From assembly GCA_958295665.1 (NCBI GenBank), contig OY282558.1, positions 33,315,045 through 33,379,044 of the forward strand: DNA of 64,000 nt, read 5' to 3'. Position 1 is the first letter of the stretch, and every line of letters begins with the position of its first letter. The notes beneath the pieces are model-generated. The model did not search any database, was not told the origin of the DNA, and saw nothing but the letters and a program-made list of their open reading frames with translations. The position numbers were made by a program, and so were the translations under genes. Below, in pieces: positions 1-11,542 of this stretch. The DNA comes from Tipula vernalis. Its lineage: Eukaryota; Arthropoda; Insecta; Diptera; Tipulidae.

Positions 1-1560
1 TAAATTATTACAAGTAACAAAGAAAGCTACTTTCACATTGGTTTCCGTGATTAACAAAAATGTAACGCAATTGAAAAAGAAGGTGTCCACTTGTTCTGAT
101 TACATTCAATAGTCGGATGATTCCCGATTCCATTCAACTTGGTGATCCGTTCCTTTATAAATCACATAGAATCGATATGTTGTTGAGAATATGGTTGCAT
201 TACCACTCAAACCAGACACTGAGAAACTTGGTGAAATAGCGTACGGTGTTCACTCGGCCACATGAACATAGCTTCTAATTATCAACAACAGTCATCTACA
301 ACTTATTTACGCCACATCATTCCGTAGTCAAATAAAGTAGTACGATCACGAAAATACCACGGTACATTTGCGTTAGTTGCGGATATCTCAAAAATGTATT
401 GGCAGATCAATGTCAAACCATTTTTCTTGGAATCATGTAAATGACACTCTTCAGATAATACAAAAAGGAGAATACTCTCATTAGTTGTTCAGGCATGGTG
501 GCACCTGTTACATACATGGCCAAGTGATTTATGCAGAAGCTTTGGATAAATGGATTATGAAAAAATTTTAAATTATTAGCATTCGCCGTAGTGTTCTAAT
601 AGTTTGCTCAATTAAAGAAATTGAGCTTCATGGGCTCGATGATGCATCCAAACTGGGATATGGATGTGTGCTTTACATTCGAGTGATTTATGAAAATGGC
701 ACAGTAACAAGCAATGTTCTTTGTGCAAAATGTAAGGTGACACCGATTAATCAATTCAATTGGATAGCCCTGTGGACGAGTTCAGAAATAACCCCCAGAT
801 TATGTATTTGTAGCGAATCGGCTATCAAAAGTTCAAGATCTCGTGCAAATAGATTCTTGGAGAAATGTTTCACACAAAATGAATCCCGCTGATATTGTTT
901 CAAGAGGGTCAAAGGTCAAGGAATTGAAAATGTCTGAAATGTGGTGGTATGGCCCACCATTTTTAGTAGATTCGAGTGTTGCATATGGCCAGAAAATAAA
1001 ATAATGAATAACGGTGGAAAAATGGAACGTGACAGAATTTAAAAAGTTGGTTTGTACATCGACACTTTGTTCTCGTTATATATCAAAAATAGGCTGCTGA
1101 GGGACATTGACCACATGATTAAAAACAAGTGTTTTCCAAAGTAAAGTCCACTAAAAAAATTAGATCCGTTCTTTGATTCGTCAAAACTGCTGTACGTTGT
1201 GCACGTTGTAAGGCTGTTGAGTAATTCGAATTTGGGCTTTGATCAAAAATACCGCAGACCTTATTAAGCTTTGTACGATAAAAATATTGGGTGATAGATG
1301 GTCGTAATATGTGTCGCAAAATAGGTTTCAGAATGAAATATACCCACCTATACCTCAGTCTTTCGGAGAATGTCGATGTATATTACTACGGTCCACTTGC
1401 AATAAAAATAGCAGTACCTCTGGCATAATAAAACATAACGGGTGCGAGATAACACCCGAATGTACTTTAACCGGATTAGAAAACTGTCATTTATTTTTAC
1501 AAACTGCACGCGTTCAATAATATAAGAATCTATCCATTTAATCAAAATATGAGCAATGCC
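1..1560 (+). mobile_element. BEL/Pao LTR-retrotransposon relic (pol only)
   Basis: Reading all three plus-strand frames gives a broken series of BEL/Pao pol motifs in the right order. Around 371-415 a reverse-transcriptase stretch reads VVADISKMYWQINV. At 627-760 an RNase H-like stretch contains HGLDDASKLGYG followed by LLCAK-like residues. At 815-960 the linker shows NPADIVSRG and a WW.GPPFL motif that typify this superfamily. At 1236-1400 an integrase start reads KYWVIDGRN and then DVYYYGPLAIK, matching the family's GVDYFGP motif. Frames change repeatedly and stops are frequent, so nothing is expressed. I see no LTR or primer-binding site; the left end lies outside the window. The superfamily call rests on the combination of motifs; exact ends are uncertain. 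Confidence 0.75.
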
Positions 1561-2189
1561 AAAAGTTTTAAATTTTCCAATACAATAACGTAGTTGATCG
1601 AGTCAATCACCTCCAAAGCACATTTCGAAAGTTCTATTGAGTTGGACACGGTAGATCTGTCACAGAAAATCTATGTTGTTCGTCAGCTATAAATTACTTC
1701 AGTCCGAAATACATGTGGCCGCAAACAATTGATTTCGAATAATTAATCTATTATCGGATTTGAAGACCACATAGCCATCTTTAAACTGACGGTATCCTTT
1801 GGAGTGATACAACGTATACCCAAGGTGGTAATTATACTATCATATGTTGTATCCACAACATTATTGTAAGACATTGTAGACGGAAGACGGCATGTTTTCC
1901 TCCTAGTCTGCACAACATTCCAAAACGATTTGGGTTTCAATTTCAAATCGTCTTCCTTGATAATTCAGCACCTCTTACACCACGATACATTGTCAATACT
2001 TTAATCGTCATCAATTAACGACGAAACTTCATTTTAACAAAAAACACTCAAGTTGGCCGAAAAGGGAAATTTATATTGTTACCGTCCATTGTAAGTGACT
2101 GCACGTTTTGTTTTTAGAATAGTCTCAACGGCTTGGGGGATCCTTGTCACCTCCTAGTTCTACAGGACGAACAAATCATACGTGCTTTT
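1561..2189. other. No gene; possible tail of the BEL/Pao relic
   Basis: There is no convincing open frame. Part of 1740-1900 might be the remains of the integrase C-terminal region of the upstream relic, but the residues are too decayed to claim it. No LTR was found before the P element begins at 2198. Confidence 0.35.
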
Positions 2190-2223
2190 ACTTTACCCTT
2201 AGATTATACTATAGATAGAACAA
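2190..2223. repeat. Left TSD and terminal inverted repeat of the P element
   Basis: ACTTTACC (2190-2197) is the 8-bp target-site duplication. It is followed by a terminal inverted repeat that starts CTTAGATTATACTATAGATA and runs to 2223. The right end matches it over 25 of 26 positions, with one T missing. A subterminal GTGAAGCCG near 2260 is repeated inverted at the right end. Confidence 0.93.
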
Positions 2224-5200
2224 CTATCAAAATTTCAATACAAAACGAAAATAAAAAGTGAAGCCGCAAAGGTGGCATGCCAAAGCGAGATGAACAAATA
2301 AATAAAACGAGATGCGCATATAAGACCACAAATAGGATATTTTAGTCATTCGTAAGTGCAATTTTGTGTCTTAAAGTTATAACTTAAAAATATCAGATTT
2401 TAAATTAAAAAAACAAAAATAAGTTTTTATTTTTTATAAAAAATGAGAAAGTGTAATGTTTATGGTTGTAAAAACTCTGATGTAATAAAAAAAAAGGAAA
2501 TTTCTTTCCATAGGTAAGTTTTTCGATAGTGTCAATAAACCGTTTTTTTGCATTTACTTAATAACGGCATGATTGATTTTATTAACATTACACAAATGTA
2601 TAGTGTACACGTGCATAGTTAATACTATTTAATTAATAATTTAATTAATATTAATTTTAATTCAAAAAAATAAGTGGAAACAATAAAATTTTTCTAAAAA
2701 AAAGTTAAAAATCCACGTGCTACATTTGTAAACAATAACAATACAAGTATAGTATAGCTGTGTTAGTATAATGTAGTATAATCTAAGGTATAATGTAAGA
2801 GCTGTGTTTTTACAAGATTTTTACGTTTCATTCGGCTCGAAAACCCAGTGGTGTAGTTAAAATTATTTTATTTATTATGTGCGGTGTGATTATTTTCGTT
2901 AGCCGATTATTAATTTTTTGGCTGATTTCAAATTTTTTTTTATGTTCAGTTTTTAATAAAAATTCATGCCCATAAAAATATAAATAAATTTTATCGCAAG
3001 TTAACAAAATCAATTATGGTTTTATAGTTTTATACATCTGTATATTGATATATAATATTATGTAATATGTAATTGTATACGTATATTAAGTATTAGTGCA
3101 GGTAATATTTTAGTAATTTAAAAAACATTAAAATTAGTTACTTTAGTCACTTCTGATATTCTATCGCGTAGAATTAAGGTATAATTTCAATGTATGACGT
3201 ATGACCTGATATAATAAACCGAAATCCTTCAATTTTAAATTTAAATAATAGCACTGTGGTTCAGTCGGGAAAAAATCCCTACCTGTTTTATTTTTTCTTC
3301 TGCATTTAACCAACGTCATAAATATTTATTGCATTCAAATCGAAATGGGTGTAATAAAAATATTACATCCCTTTATGTAACAAAAATATCTTCTTACTTG
3401 CTAATTTATTTTTTAATTTTTTATTATCCTGTGAGAAAGATAAGGATTAAGGTTGTCACCTACATTCGCTTGGATTTTTTAAAACCAATATTGCGGTTAT
3501 TTTCAATTTTCGACATAAATTTATTCCTACAATGACAAAATTATTAACAAAAAAACAATTTTTATATTTTGTGGCTCGACTGTTGAAATTGGCCAACAAA
3601 TGATGAAAGTATATTTTCTATAAGGAAAATTGGCAATTTCAACAAATTTATTTAAAACTATTATGGTTTTCATAATTCAAAGTATAATTTTAATAATTTT
3701 CTTTTTGTGGGAATAACGATTTTTTTTAAATATGAAATGTTCGGTTTAGAAATCCGGTCACACGTTTTACGTATGACAAAGCCATTTCTTTTAAAACCGG
3801 GGGGGGGGGGGGGATGGGGTCTATCATGAAATTTGCCGAATAACTCAATTGTCGAATAATATGATTAATCGAATATTTTTGCTAACATAAAACTAAAAAA
3901 CGAGTCGAATATTCAATTCGGTTATTTAGCTGACGAATATTTGATTTGATGTTTATGTTTAACTTAGTAATGAATCTAAGCTAACGTCTAATGCTAAAAT
4001 ATTTTCTGCGATTCACGGGCATCAAATTACGAATTGACTAAAGATTTATTAATCAAAAAATTAATCAATGTTGTTAATTCAAATACAGGTTTCCAAGAAA
4101 CAGGGATATTAGGAAGAAATGGCTATATGCATTAAAATGGAAGAACTGGTACCCAAAGGATCGTGATGTTGTATGTTCAGAACATTTCAAAAGTATCGAT
4201 TTCAAACCTGGTTATATCCGAAGGATATTAAAAAGCGATTCAGTTCCTTCAATCTTTGTTTATAAAAAAGAGGTAACTATTTAGTATTGTATAAAGAAAA
4301 CATCGATTGTAGATCAGTCAACATTAATAATAGTTGCATTTCTTAGTACAATTTTTATTGTTGCTTTCAATGAAAACTTCGATCGGATTCGGATCACTCG
4401 GTTTCATGAAATGCGGCTAATACATATATATTAATATGTGTTTATTTTGAGGCCTCATAACCTTTACTAAGCAAATTCGCTCATTTTTTATGTTATACAT
4501 TTTGTGTTAGTTTCATGATTTGATTGATTTTTTATTAAATGATTATATAAACTTTTGACCATTTAAAATATGTTTATCATAATTATTAATGCACCAGTCT
4601 GAATTATTAATGCACCAGTGTGAAACTTGTACGTTGATTACATAAAATGCATTGATAAATTTAATTACGGAATATAAAGTATCAACGAATTTGCTTAGTG
4701 AAAACGACGAATATTTTAACTTGAATTAATTAACCACTTTGAAATTATAAATCAAAATATCCCTGATTATAATTAAAATATATCTATTTAGGTAAAAAAA
4801 TGTAGGCGCCCTCTGGTTAGGATTCTATCACCGGAATCGAATGTAAAAATGCCAGATACTGTGAATAAAGATGAAGCCTTCAACTACTCTTCAACTACTG
4901 ATGAAGGTACTGTGACAGAAACTGCAGATGAAATTGTTGCTGATAAAAATTTAGAAGTTAGTAAATTAATTTTGCGAAACTAAATTGTAACAACTTTTTT
5001 TAAATAATTTAATATTACTTAGGCATTAGCAGATACTACAACATCTGATGATTTGAACGCTACTTCTAGTAGTAAAGAAAATTTACCAACAACCCCGAAG
5101 AAATCAAAAATGACCTACAAAAGAGCAATGAAATCATCTTCCGATGATGTTCTTTCATCAGCGACTAAGAGGCAAAAATTAAGAAAATTAAGAGTAGCAG

Positions 5201-7654
5201 CTGCAGTAAAATCCAAAAAAATTAGAAAACTTCACCAAACTCTTCGACGTCGAAATGTTAAGATAAACAACTTAACTACCCTTATTCGAGACTTAAAATC
5301 TAAAAATTTAATTTCGGAAGATGACAGTTTAATTTTAAACCAATCCAAAGGAATCGGAAAGGAATTATTCAGTGTGTACAGAAAGCAATTGATGCGAAGG
5401 AGCATGAAAGGAATAGTGTATAGCGAGGAACTTAAAAAATTTGCCTTGAACTTGAATTTTTATTCACCGAAAGCGTATAATTATGTTCGAAGAAACCTAG
5501 ATTTATGTTTGCCTCATTTAAAAACCATTAGTCGTTGGTATCAGTCGGTAAATGGCAATCCTGGATTTACAGAAGAAGCATTTACCACTCTTCGAAAAAT
5601 AGTTGAAATTGCAAAAACTAAAAACGAAAGAGTTATCACTAATTTAGTTTTTGATGAAATTTCGATTAGAGCTCGAAGAGAATGGGATTAGCATAAAAAA
5701 AGGACATGGGATTACGTAGAAGTTGGTTCAGATCCTGAATGTAATAAAATGCTCGCACAGCAGATTTTAGTATTTATGATAGTGTGTATTAATAAACATT
5801 GGAAAATACCTATTGGATATTTTCCAATTACTTCCTTTACAGGAGACCAAAGAAAAAATGTAATAGAAATTTGCTTAAAAAATCTAATAGACACTGGGGT
5901 TGAAGTAGTAGGCATCACCTGTGACGGTCTTCCTGCGAACCTAACGGCCGAAAAATTATTAGGGTGTAATTTGAAAAGCCCGAACCTTCATTCTTCTTTT
6001 AACATTGAAAACGTTGGTAGTTTTATGTTCAATTTAGTCGCGTGTCATATGCTGAAATTAGTCAAATACTCTTTTGCTGAGAGAGGTCCTCTTATCGATA
6101 TCGATGGTGGTACTATCGATTGGAAATATTTAAAAAAATTATACGAAATACAAAATGAACAAGGGCTGCATTTTGGTAATAAATTATCATTAAATCATAT
6201 AATGTTTGCAAAACAAAAAATGAAAGTGAAATTTGCCGTGCAGACCTTAAGTAATTCTGTGGCAGATGCATTGTTATATTTGAAAACAAAGATTGATTGA
6301 TGATTTTGGATATTTTTGATATTTTGAATAGTCGAAATATCAAATGCAACAATCTCAACAAACCTATTTGTTCTTCAAATATTGATGAAATCAAAAAGTT
6401 TTCAAAAGAGGCTGTTTTATACATATAATCATTAAAGTTTAAAGATTCTATGGAACCTGTATTAGAATCTAAACGGCATACCGGATTTTTAGGTATTATT
6501 TTGTGTTTGAAGAATCTTGAAACTATTTACGATAAATTTATTGAAAGTGGACTACTGGAATATGTACCGATGTATAAAATTAGCCAAGACCATTTAGAGT
6601 TGTTCTTCTCGTCAGTTAGGTGTCGTTTAGGCTATAACAATAACCCAACAGTTAGACAGTTTGCCGCTACTTATAAAAGACTTTTACTACACGCTCAAAT
6701 TCAAAATACCACCGGAAACTGTTTTCCACAATTAGACATTTCAATACTACAGGTAAATATATTCAAATCATCAGTCAAGCTCATAAATGAAACCTTATCT
6801 CAGCGACAGACATTTTTTTCTGATCAAGATTTAGACCAAAGCGAGGAAAATAGTGATGTAACGGACCAATCAGGATTGCACTTTATATCGCAGCTATCAG
6901 TAATTTGCTACCAAAATCAGCCTGAGAATTTAAATGGCATTGTAAATGTAGACCTAATACATCAACCTAACATAGAACTAACAGAATACCAGACTGACAT
7001 TGTAGAATACGTTTCAGGTTTTGTGGTTAGGCATTTATACACCTGAATTGAATGCGATTCTTGCTTGGATTTATTACATTCAGATCAGGATAAACATTTA
7101 TTAATAGATATAAAAGATAGAAATAATAAATTAAAAAAGCCATCATTCGATGTAATAAAAGTCATATTGCAATATCTAGAATCATTTACAATAAAATAAT
7201 CTTAAGGGCCCAAGAAAGATTTTGCAACAATACCGTTTTCTTGGAAGCAGAATGCCACAGAAATTTGTTAATTAGGTGTATAGCAGAAAAATATTTAAAC
7301 ATACGATTTCACTATATAGCAAAATTAGAAAATAAAAAAACATCACTGCGATCTTTCTACACAAGAATAATTAATTTTCAAGGAATGTGATGCGTTAATG
7401 TTTTTTTAAATTTTTAGGTATTATGTAATTAATTTTTAAAATAAAAAAAAATTCAATAGAAAACAATTTGCATTTGTATATTTTTCTGTTCCCTTCTTAT
7501 TATATAAAATTGCTCCGCCACTGCGCGATTCAGTCATACGTTAAATATTGTTATCTCATTTTCTTCTTTCTCTTTTCATGAAAAATCAAAATATAAATAA
7601 ACAAAAACGGCTTCACAACAAAAATTGTTTTGTTCTATCTATAGTTAATCTAAG
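2198..7654 (+). mobile_element. P-superfamily DNA transposon, full length, inactive
   Basis: The element is 5457 bp and is bounded by 25-26 bp inverted repeats beginning CTTAGATTA. It is flanked by a perfect 8-bp direct duplication, ACTTTACC, the length expected for the P superfamily. It carries one multi-exon transposase gene whose first exon lies 245 bp inside the left end. Subterminal inverted copies of GTGAAGCCG (near 2260 and 7605) are probably transposase-binding or packaging sites by analogy with other P elements; that is inference. The ends are still intact while the gene has several stops, so the copy could be moved only by a transposase supplied from elsewhere. A G homopolymer of about 14 bases lies in the first intron near 3800. 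Confidence 0.92.
2443..7390 (+). pseudogene. THAP-domain P-element transposase (THAP9-like), multi-exon, broken
   Basis: Exon 1 is 2443-2513, exon 2 is 4089-4272, exon 3 is 4792-4956 and exon 4 starts at 5023; all junctions are GT-AG and in phase. Exons 1 and 2 encode a complete THAP zinc finger with C4, C9, C53 and H56, the FP and W.A motifs, and VCSEHF; it would bind the transposon ends. Exon 4 holds a basic/coiled region and then the RNase H-like catalytic part, including VFDEIS and TCDGLPAN with candidate catalytic aspartates, then ACHMLKLV and SQDHLELFFS. Lesions: in-frame TAG at 5689, TGA at 6298 with a frame change, TAA at 6426, TGA at 7044 and further stops, so no full protein can be made. 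Decayed C-terminal coding similarity continues to about 7390. The THAP domain itself is intact. Confidence 0.85.
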
Positions 7655-7662
7655 ACTTTACC
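7630..7662. repeat. Right terminal inverted repeat and TSD of the P element
   Basis: The right inverted repeat ends TAATCTAAG at 7654 and is followed by the second copy of ACTTTACC (7655-7662). Together with the left end this fixes the element boundaries to the base. Confidence 0.93.
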
Positions 7663-10006
7663 TGTCCACTTGTACTACGTTCACCCTTCAACATCACCAT
7701 CTCCATTAAAGAGAAACTCACTTCATGTCAAATTTAAACAATATTTAATCACAATAAAAAATCAAACAAATTCTCAATATATAGGCACATAATTAATGCT
7801 ACTAATTAAATTAAAGACAATTCTTTGTGTAAAACTATAATTTGTGCAAAAACTCACCAGACAATGGACAAAGAGTACTCCCTGTTGTTGTCCGCGTGCT
7901 AAAACTTAAATTAACCGCCTAAAACCACACTAAATGTTACCGTTATTAATTTTTCATGAAAATTTCGTCTTATTTTCGTTTCAATATTATTTGTTTTCGA
8001 ATTCACAAATTCGCGATGATTTCATCGAATTCGAATTCAGAAACAGGGCGCCCAGAACTCATTCATTATGTAAAGTTTTACAACGTTATAAGGTTAAAAG
8101 GTTAAAACTAGAAAGTTACAATTATTTTCAAATTGCAATTTTCACTTGCGTTTTGTATACATACCTACAGGTAAATCGTATTGCTAATAGAATCAAAAGG
8201 TTACACAAACTAAAACATAATTAAAATTGCATGTGGAATTTCAATAATTTTTCCAGGCAGAGAATTAAAAATAAAAATAAAATTTAATTGAAGTTTATTA
8301 AATATTTTTGATGTTTTACTTTTTTTTTTCATTTCATTTTCAGATTGAGATGTACCTACGGCACGTGACTGGTGATGGTGGTAATTTATATATTCATTTA
8401 AGAGGGTAATATTTTGTATATTGAGTGTTTGTTTCGAACCATTGAAGTACTTAAATATGATACGCAGGCAACTGTAAACTTTACCATAGTGGCGCTAAAT
8501 TAACGAGTAAACATTGATTAAGAAAGTGGCTAGACCATGTTCAAGAATTAATATTTGTAATATATTTTGTAACAATCAATAAATATGTTTCTAAATCTCT
8601 AAAAGCACACACAGGGATTATATATAAATTTAATCTAAATCGTTTTTTTATTTTTTGTTTGACATGCGCCAAACGCGGGCGGACGAGAGCTTTATTCGGG
8701 AAATATGTTTATTGATTTTTTGCTCATCAAAAAGCTCATCGCACGCACACCACCAACTTAAAGCCAACAAAAAAAAGGAACAAAAGAAAATCAATAACGA
8801 AAAAGTTTATGAAAATTAATTATTGCGGAAACTAAATAAATCACAAACGTTGTTGTGGCTATTTCAATTCAATTTATGGGAAAATATTTTGTTTGGCAAT
8901 GTAACACAACAGTTGGAGTAATCGTCTGTCCATTATACGAATAAATGTACATTTTATACGATTCTATCAAATATTTTTCACAATATTTTATAAAAAAGTG
9001 TCACGTCTTCTGTACGAGCCTGTGCGGAGTATATTGGCATAAACTTTAACATATTCTCATGATTTTCCCAGGGAAATTGAAACATACATTTTTTGTAGAT
9101 ATATACAACAACAAAAAAAAATATAATTAAATGAAATGTGGGTATGACTTTAAACAATTTTTTATTTTTTTAGTTAGTATATTCAGCAAAAAAATTAGGC
9201 AGTGAGTGGAAGAGATTCAAAGTGTGTAGGAGGTGGAAAAATGATAAAAAGTTAATACAGTAATAAATTAACAGTAGGTACATTAAATAAGGGTGGAGCA
9301 CTATTCTATGTAAGTATCTATATATATACATAGGGATCTAAGTATATAATGTACTATAAATGAGGGTGTATTTGAGAAAAGTCACTCCCTTATTTTTATT
9401 TTAACTCGGCCTATTTTTTTTTTTTAGCTGTATAAAATAATCTGAAATCGTTTAAATTACATACAAACTTTTATACATACTTATTCTGATTACTAATTAT
9501 TTTTATTATACATAAATTATCGAGTAAAAAAATTAATAAACGATTAAATTATGGAAATTTATTTGTAATATTGATTTTGCAACCAAAAAAACGCGTTAAA
9601 ATCATCTTTCTGTTGTGTGGTGACAGCTATCGGGAAGTAGTCAAACTATATATTCGTTGTAGCACAGTTTTGCCAAGCTTCTTAAAAATAAAATTAGACG
9701 TTTTTCCGCGTTCGGCCGTTAATAATTCTTATAAATTATCAAAATATACAGCTATACTCGTATAATAAAATTCATTTTTCCAGATATAAGCGCGCCAAAA
9801 ACCAAATTCGACATACAATAGCCCAAAGACAAACCAAACTGGTATAATTATAACAAATTACATTTGTTTGTTTTTCTTTATATACCAAAGGTGGCAGTGC
9901 TACATCAACTTTTGTCAAGTTGTTATTTTGTTTTTTCAAAAAAATTTTCTTTTATATAAAAATTTTTAGTATTTTAATTTGAAAATAAATTTAAAAAAAA
10001 AAAAGT
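7663..10006. other. Intergenic, no gene recognised
   Basis: AT-rich DNA with short homopolymers and no open frame showing domain-like composition. The open frames at 7934-8224 and 9571-9765 look like chance. The last ~100 bases before 10007 are the presumed promoter and 5' UTR of the next gene. Confidence 0.5.
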
Positions 10007-10720
10007 ATGTCTGATTTATGTTTAGATAATGAAATTATCGAGTCATTGCGAAAATCAACTCTACATAAGAAAAATTCAGAGGATAAAGAACGAAGACGAA
10101 TATTTGTTGTGCGAAGAAGCGATTCGAAAAAAGAATTTGCCAAGGAAAAAAACTTAAATCCAACGTTGAACTGTACCGGTAAAATAATACAGCATATTCC
10201 TCGCGGAGAAATGAGTTGCGGCGATCATGCACCTCCACTACCATCACCACCACCACAATTACCAGTAAATTTTAAAAAAACATGTCATCTAAATATCACA
10301 GAACCGATCATCTGTTCAATTCAAACCAGTCACTGTTTCGCAAATGATTTAGACCATCATAATTCTAACAGTTGTGAAATGCAGACTCCACCACCACCAC
10401 CAACACCATCACCCAATAAATCTAAACAAAATATTAAAGAAAAACGTCCAAAGTTAAATGTAAAAAAAACGTCAAAAATTTCTTTACCGGCATCGGCTAC
10501 GACTTGTAAATCATCGAATATTTCATACTGTCCCTGCAGTTGTAGTGGAAATATAAATATTGCTCGTAAAATATTAGGCCCATATCCAGATGAAGTGGGA
10601 TTATCAATATTTGATCGATTAGCTTGTGTGTATCACCAACTCAAAGCTAAACACAGTATACGCACAAAATGTTGCCCTGATCTACCAAATCAAGAGAATT
10701 CCTGTCATAAAATTTTTTGA
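10007..10720 (+). CDS. Hypothetical 237-residue Cys/Pro-rich protein
   Basis: A complete single-exon open frame starts at ATG 10007 after an A-rich leader. I do not recognise a domain. The N-terminal ~50 residues are basic (ERRRIF, RRSDSKK). Two proline tracts follow (near residues 77-85 and 127-134). The C-terminal third is cysteine-rich (YCPCSCSG near 169-176, then TKCC near the end). No signal peptide or membrane segment is visible. Near residue 188 it has GPYPDE followed by a short predicted amphipathic helix; a similar GPSPDE plus helix occurs in the 465-residue protein encoded convergently at 11543-12940. AATAAA-type signals lie near 10880. The base composition is less extreme than the flanks, which supports real coding, but expression is unproven. 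Confidence 0.6.
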   Translation: MSDLCLDNEIIESLRKSTLHKKNSEDKERRRIFVVRRSDSKKEFAKEKNLNPTLNCTGKIIQHIPRGEMSCGDHAPPLPSPPPQLPVNFKKTCHLNITEPIICSIQTSHCFANDLDHHNSNSCEMQTPPPPPTPSPNKSKQNIKEKRPKLNVKKTSKISLPASATTCKSSNISYCPCSCSGNINIARKILGPYPDEVGLSIFDRLACVYHQLKAKHSIRTKCCPDLPNQENSCHKIF

Positions 10721-11000
10721 ATTCGATTAACCATTTACAATATAAAACTATGTATATTTAACAAGCCTTACGTCTCACTGTATAAACAAGTGTGTACCAA
10801 ACCATCAAATATATATTTTAACAACAAGAGAACCGAGTTTTATTATTAAAATGTGACCAACCTGAATCTGGTGAACGGCACAATAAAATAAAAAATTAAA
10901 TAAAATTCCAATTTATATTTAGTATAGACACGTATTTAATTTATTGATTTATCTGTAGAAATTAGGTTGGGGGAGTACTTAGTTGTAATATCAAATGATC

Positions 11001-11384
11001 TCAACCAAAACTGCAATTACTTGATTGTCCGCTAGTACTTTGTTTAGGAATAGTTTTGCTGTGTATTTTTCGATTTTTTTTATAAAGTGCATTTACTAAA
11101 TCATGATCGGTAAAGGTAATTTCTTCCACAATTTTATCGTTACCATCTATGATTAGAAGGGTATTATTCGGTGAGCTTGTGTGTGAACTTGAACTTGAAC
11201 TGGCATGTGACTTTGCCTTGGGAGACGGTGTTGCCTTGCAGCGCGTACTTAGTCTCGTAAACGATGAATTGCCCAGTAATCCAGAAGGTTCGCACGAACT
11301 ATTTGCGGCTACAGATGTGGATGTATTATACTTTGATGGGAGATTATCAAAAACTATAGATTTGTTATTTTTTACACTCGGCAT
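11001..11384 (-). CDS. Hypothetical 127-residue Ser-rich protein or 3' exon
   Basis: Open frame from ATG 11384 to a stop at 11001. Residues 55-75 are serine-rich, and a short ordered-looking stretch follows (LLIIDGNDKIVEEITF, then a helix-like DHDLVNALYKK). No known domain is recognised. It lies 158 bp downstream of, and on the same strand as, the 465-residue frame. The upstream sequence lacks a clear pyrimidine-rich acceptor, so I favour a separate small gene, but a 3' exon of the upstream gene is possible. Both proteins have a beta-strand-like hydrophobic segment near the C terminus (compare IFVVLPNG in the neighbour), which may hint at common origin. Confidence 0.45.
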   Translation of the reverse strand: MPSVKNNKSIVFDNLPSKYNTSTSVAANSSCEPSGLLGNSSFTRLSTRCKATPSPKAKSHASSSSSSHTSSPNNTLLIIDGNDKIVEEITFTDHDLVNALYKKNRKIHSKTIPKQSTSGQSSNCSFG

Positions 11385-11542
11385 ATTAAACCAAAATATT
11401 ATTTATGATATAATTTACAATTAAAATTTTGAATTTTTATTTTTTTGGGTTTTATGGATTTTTTTGAAATATAATTCTTGAAACTTATGAATTGTTGTTC
11501 ATTTTTTGTTTACGCCTTAAGACTACTTTAATTCACAAAAAA

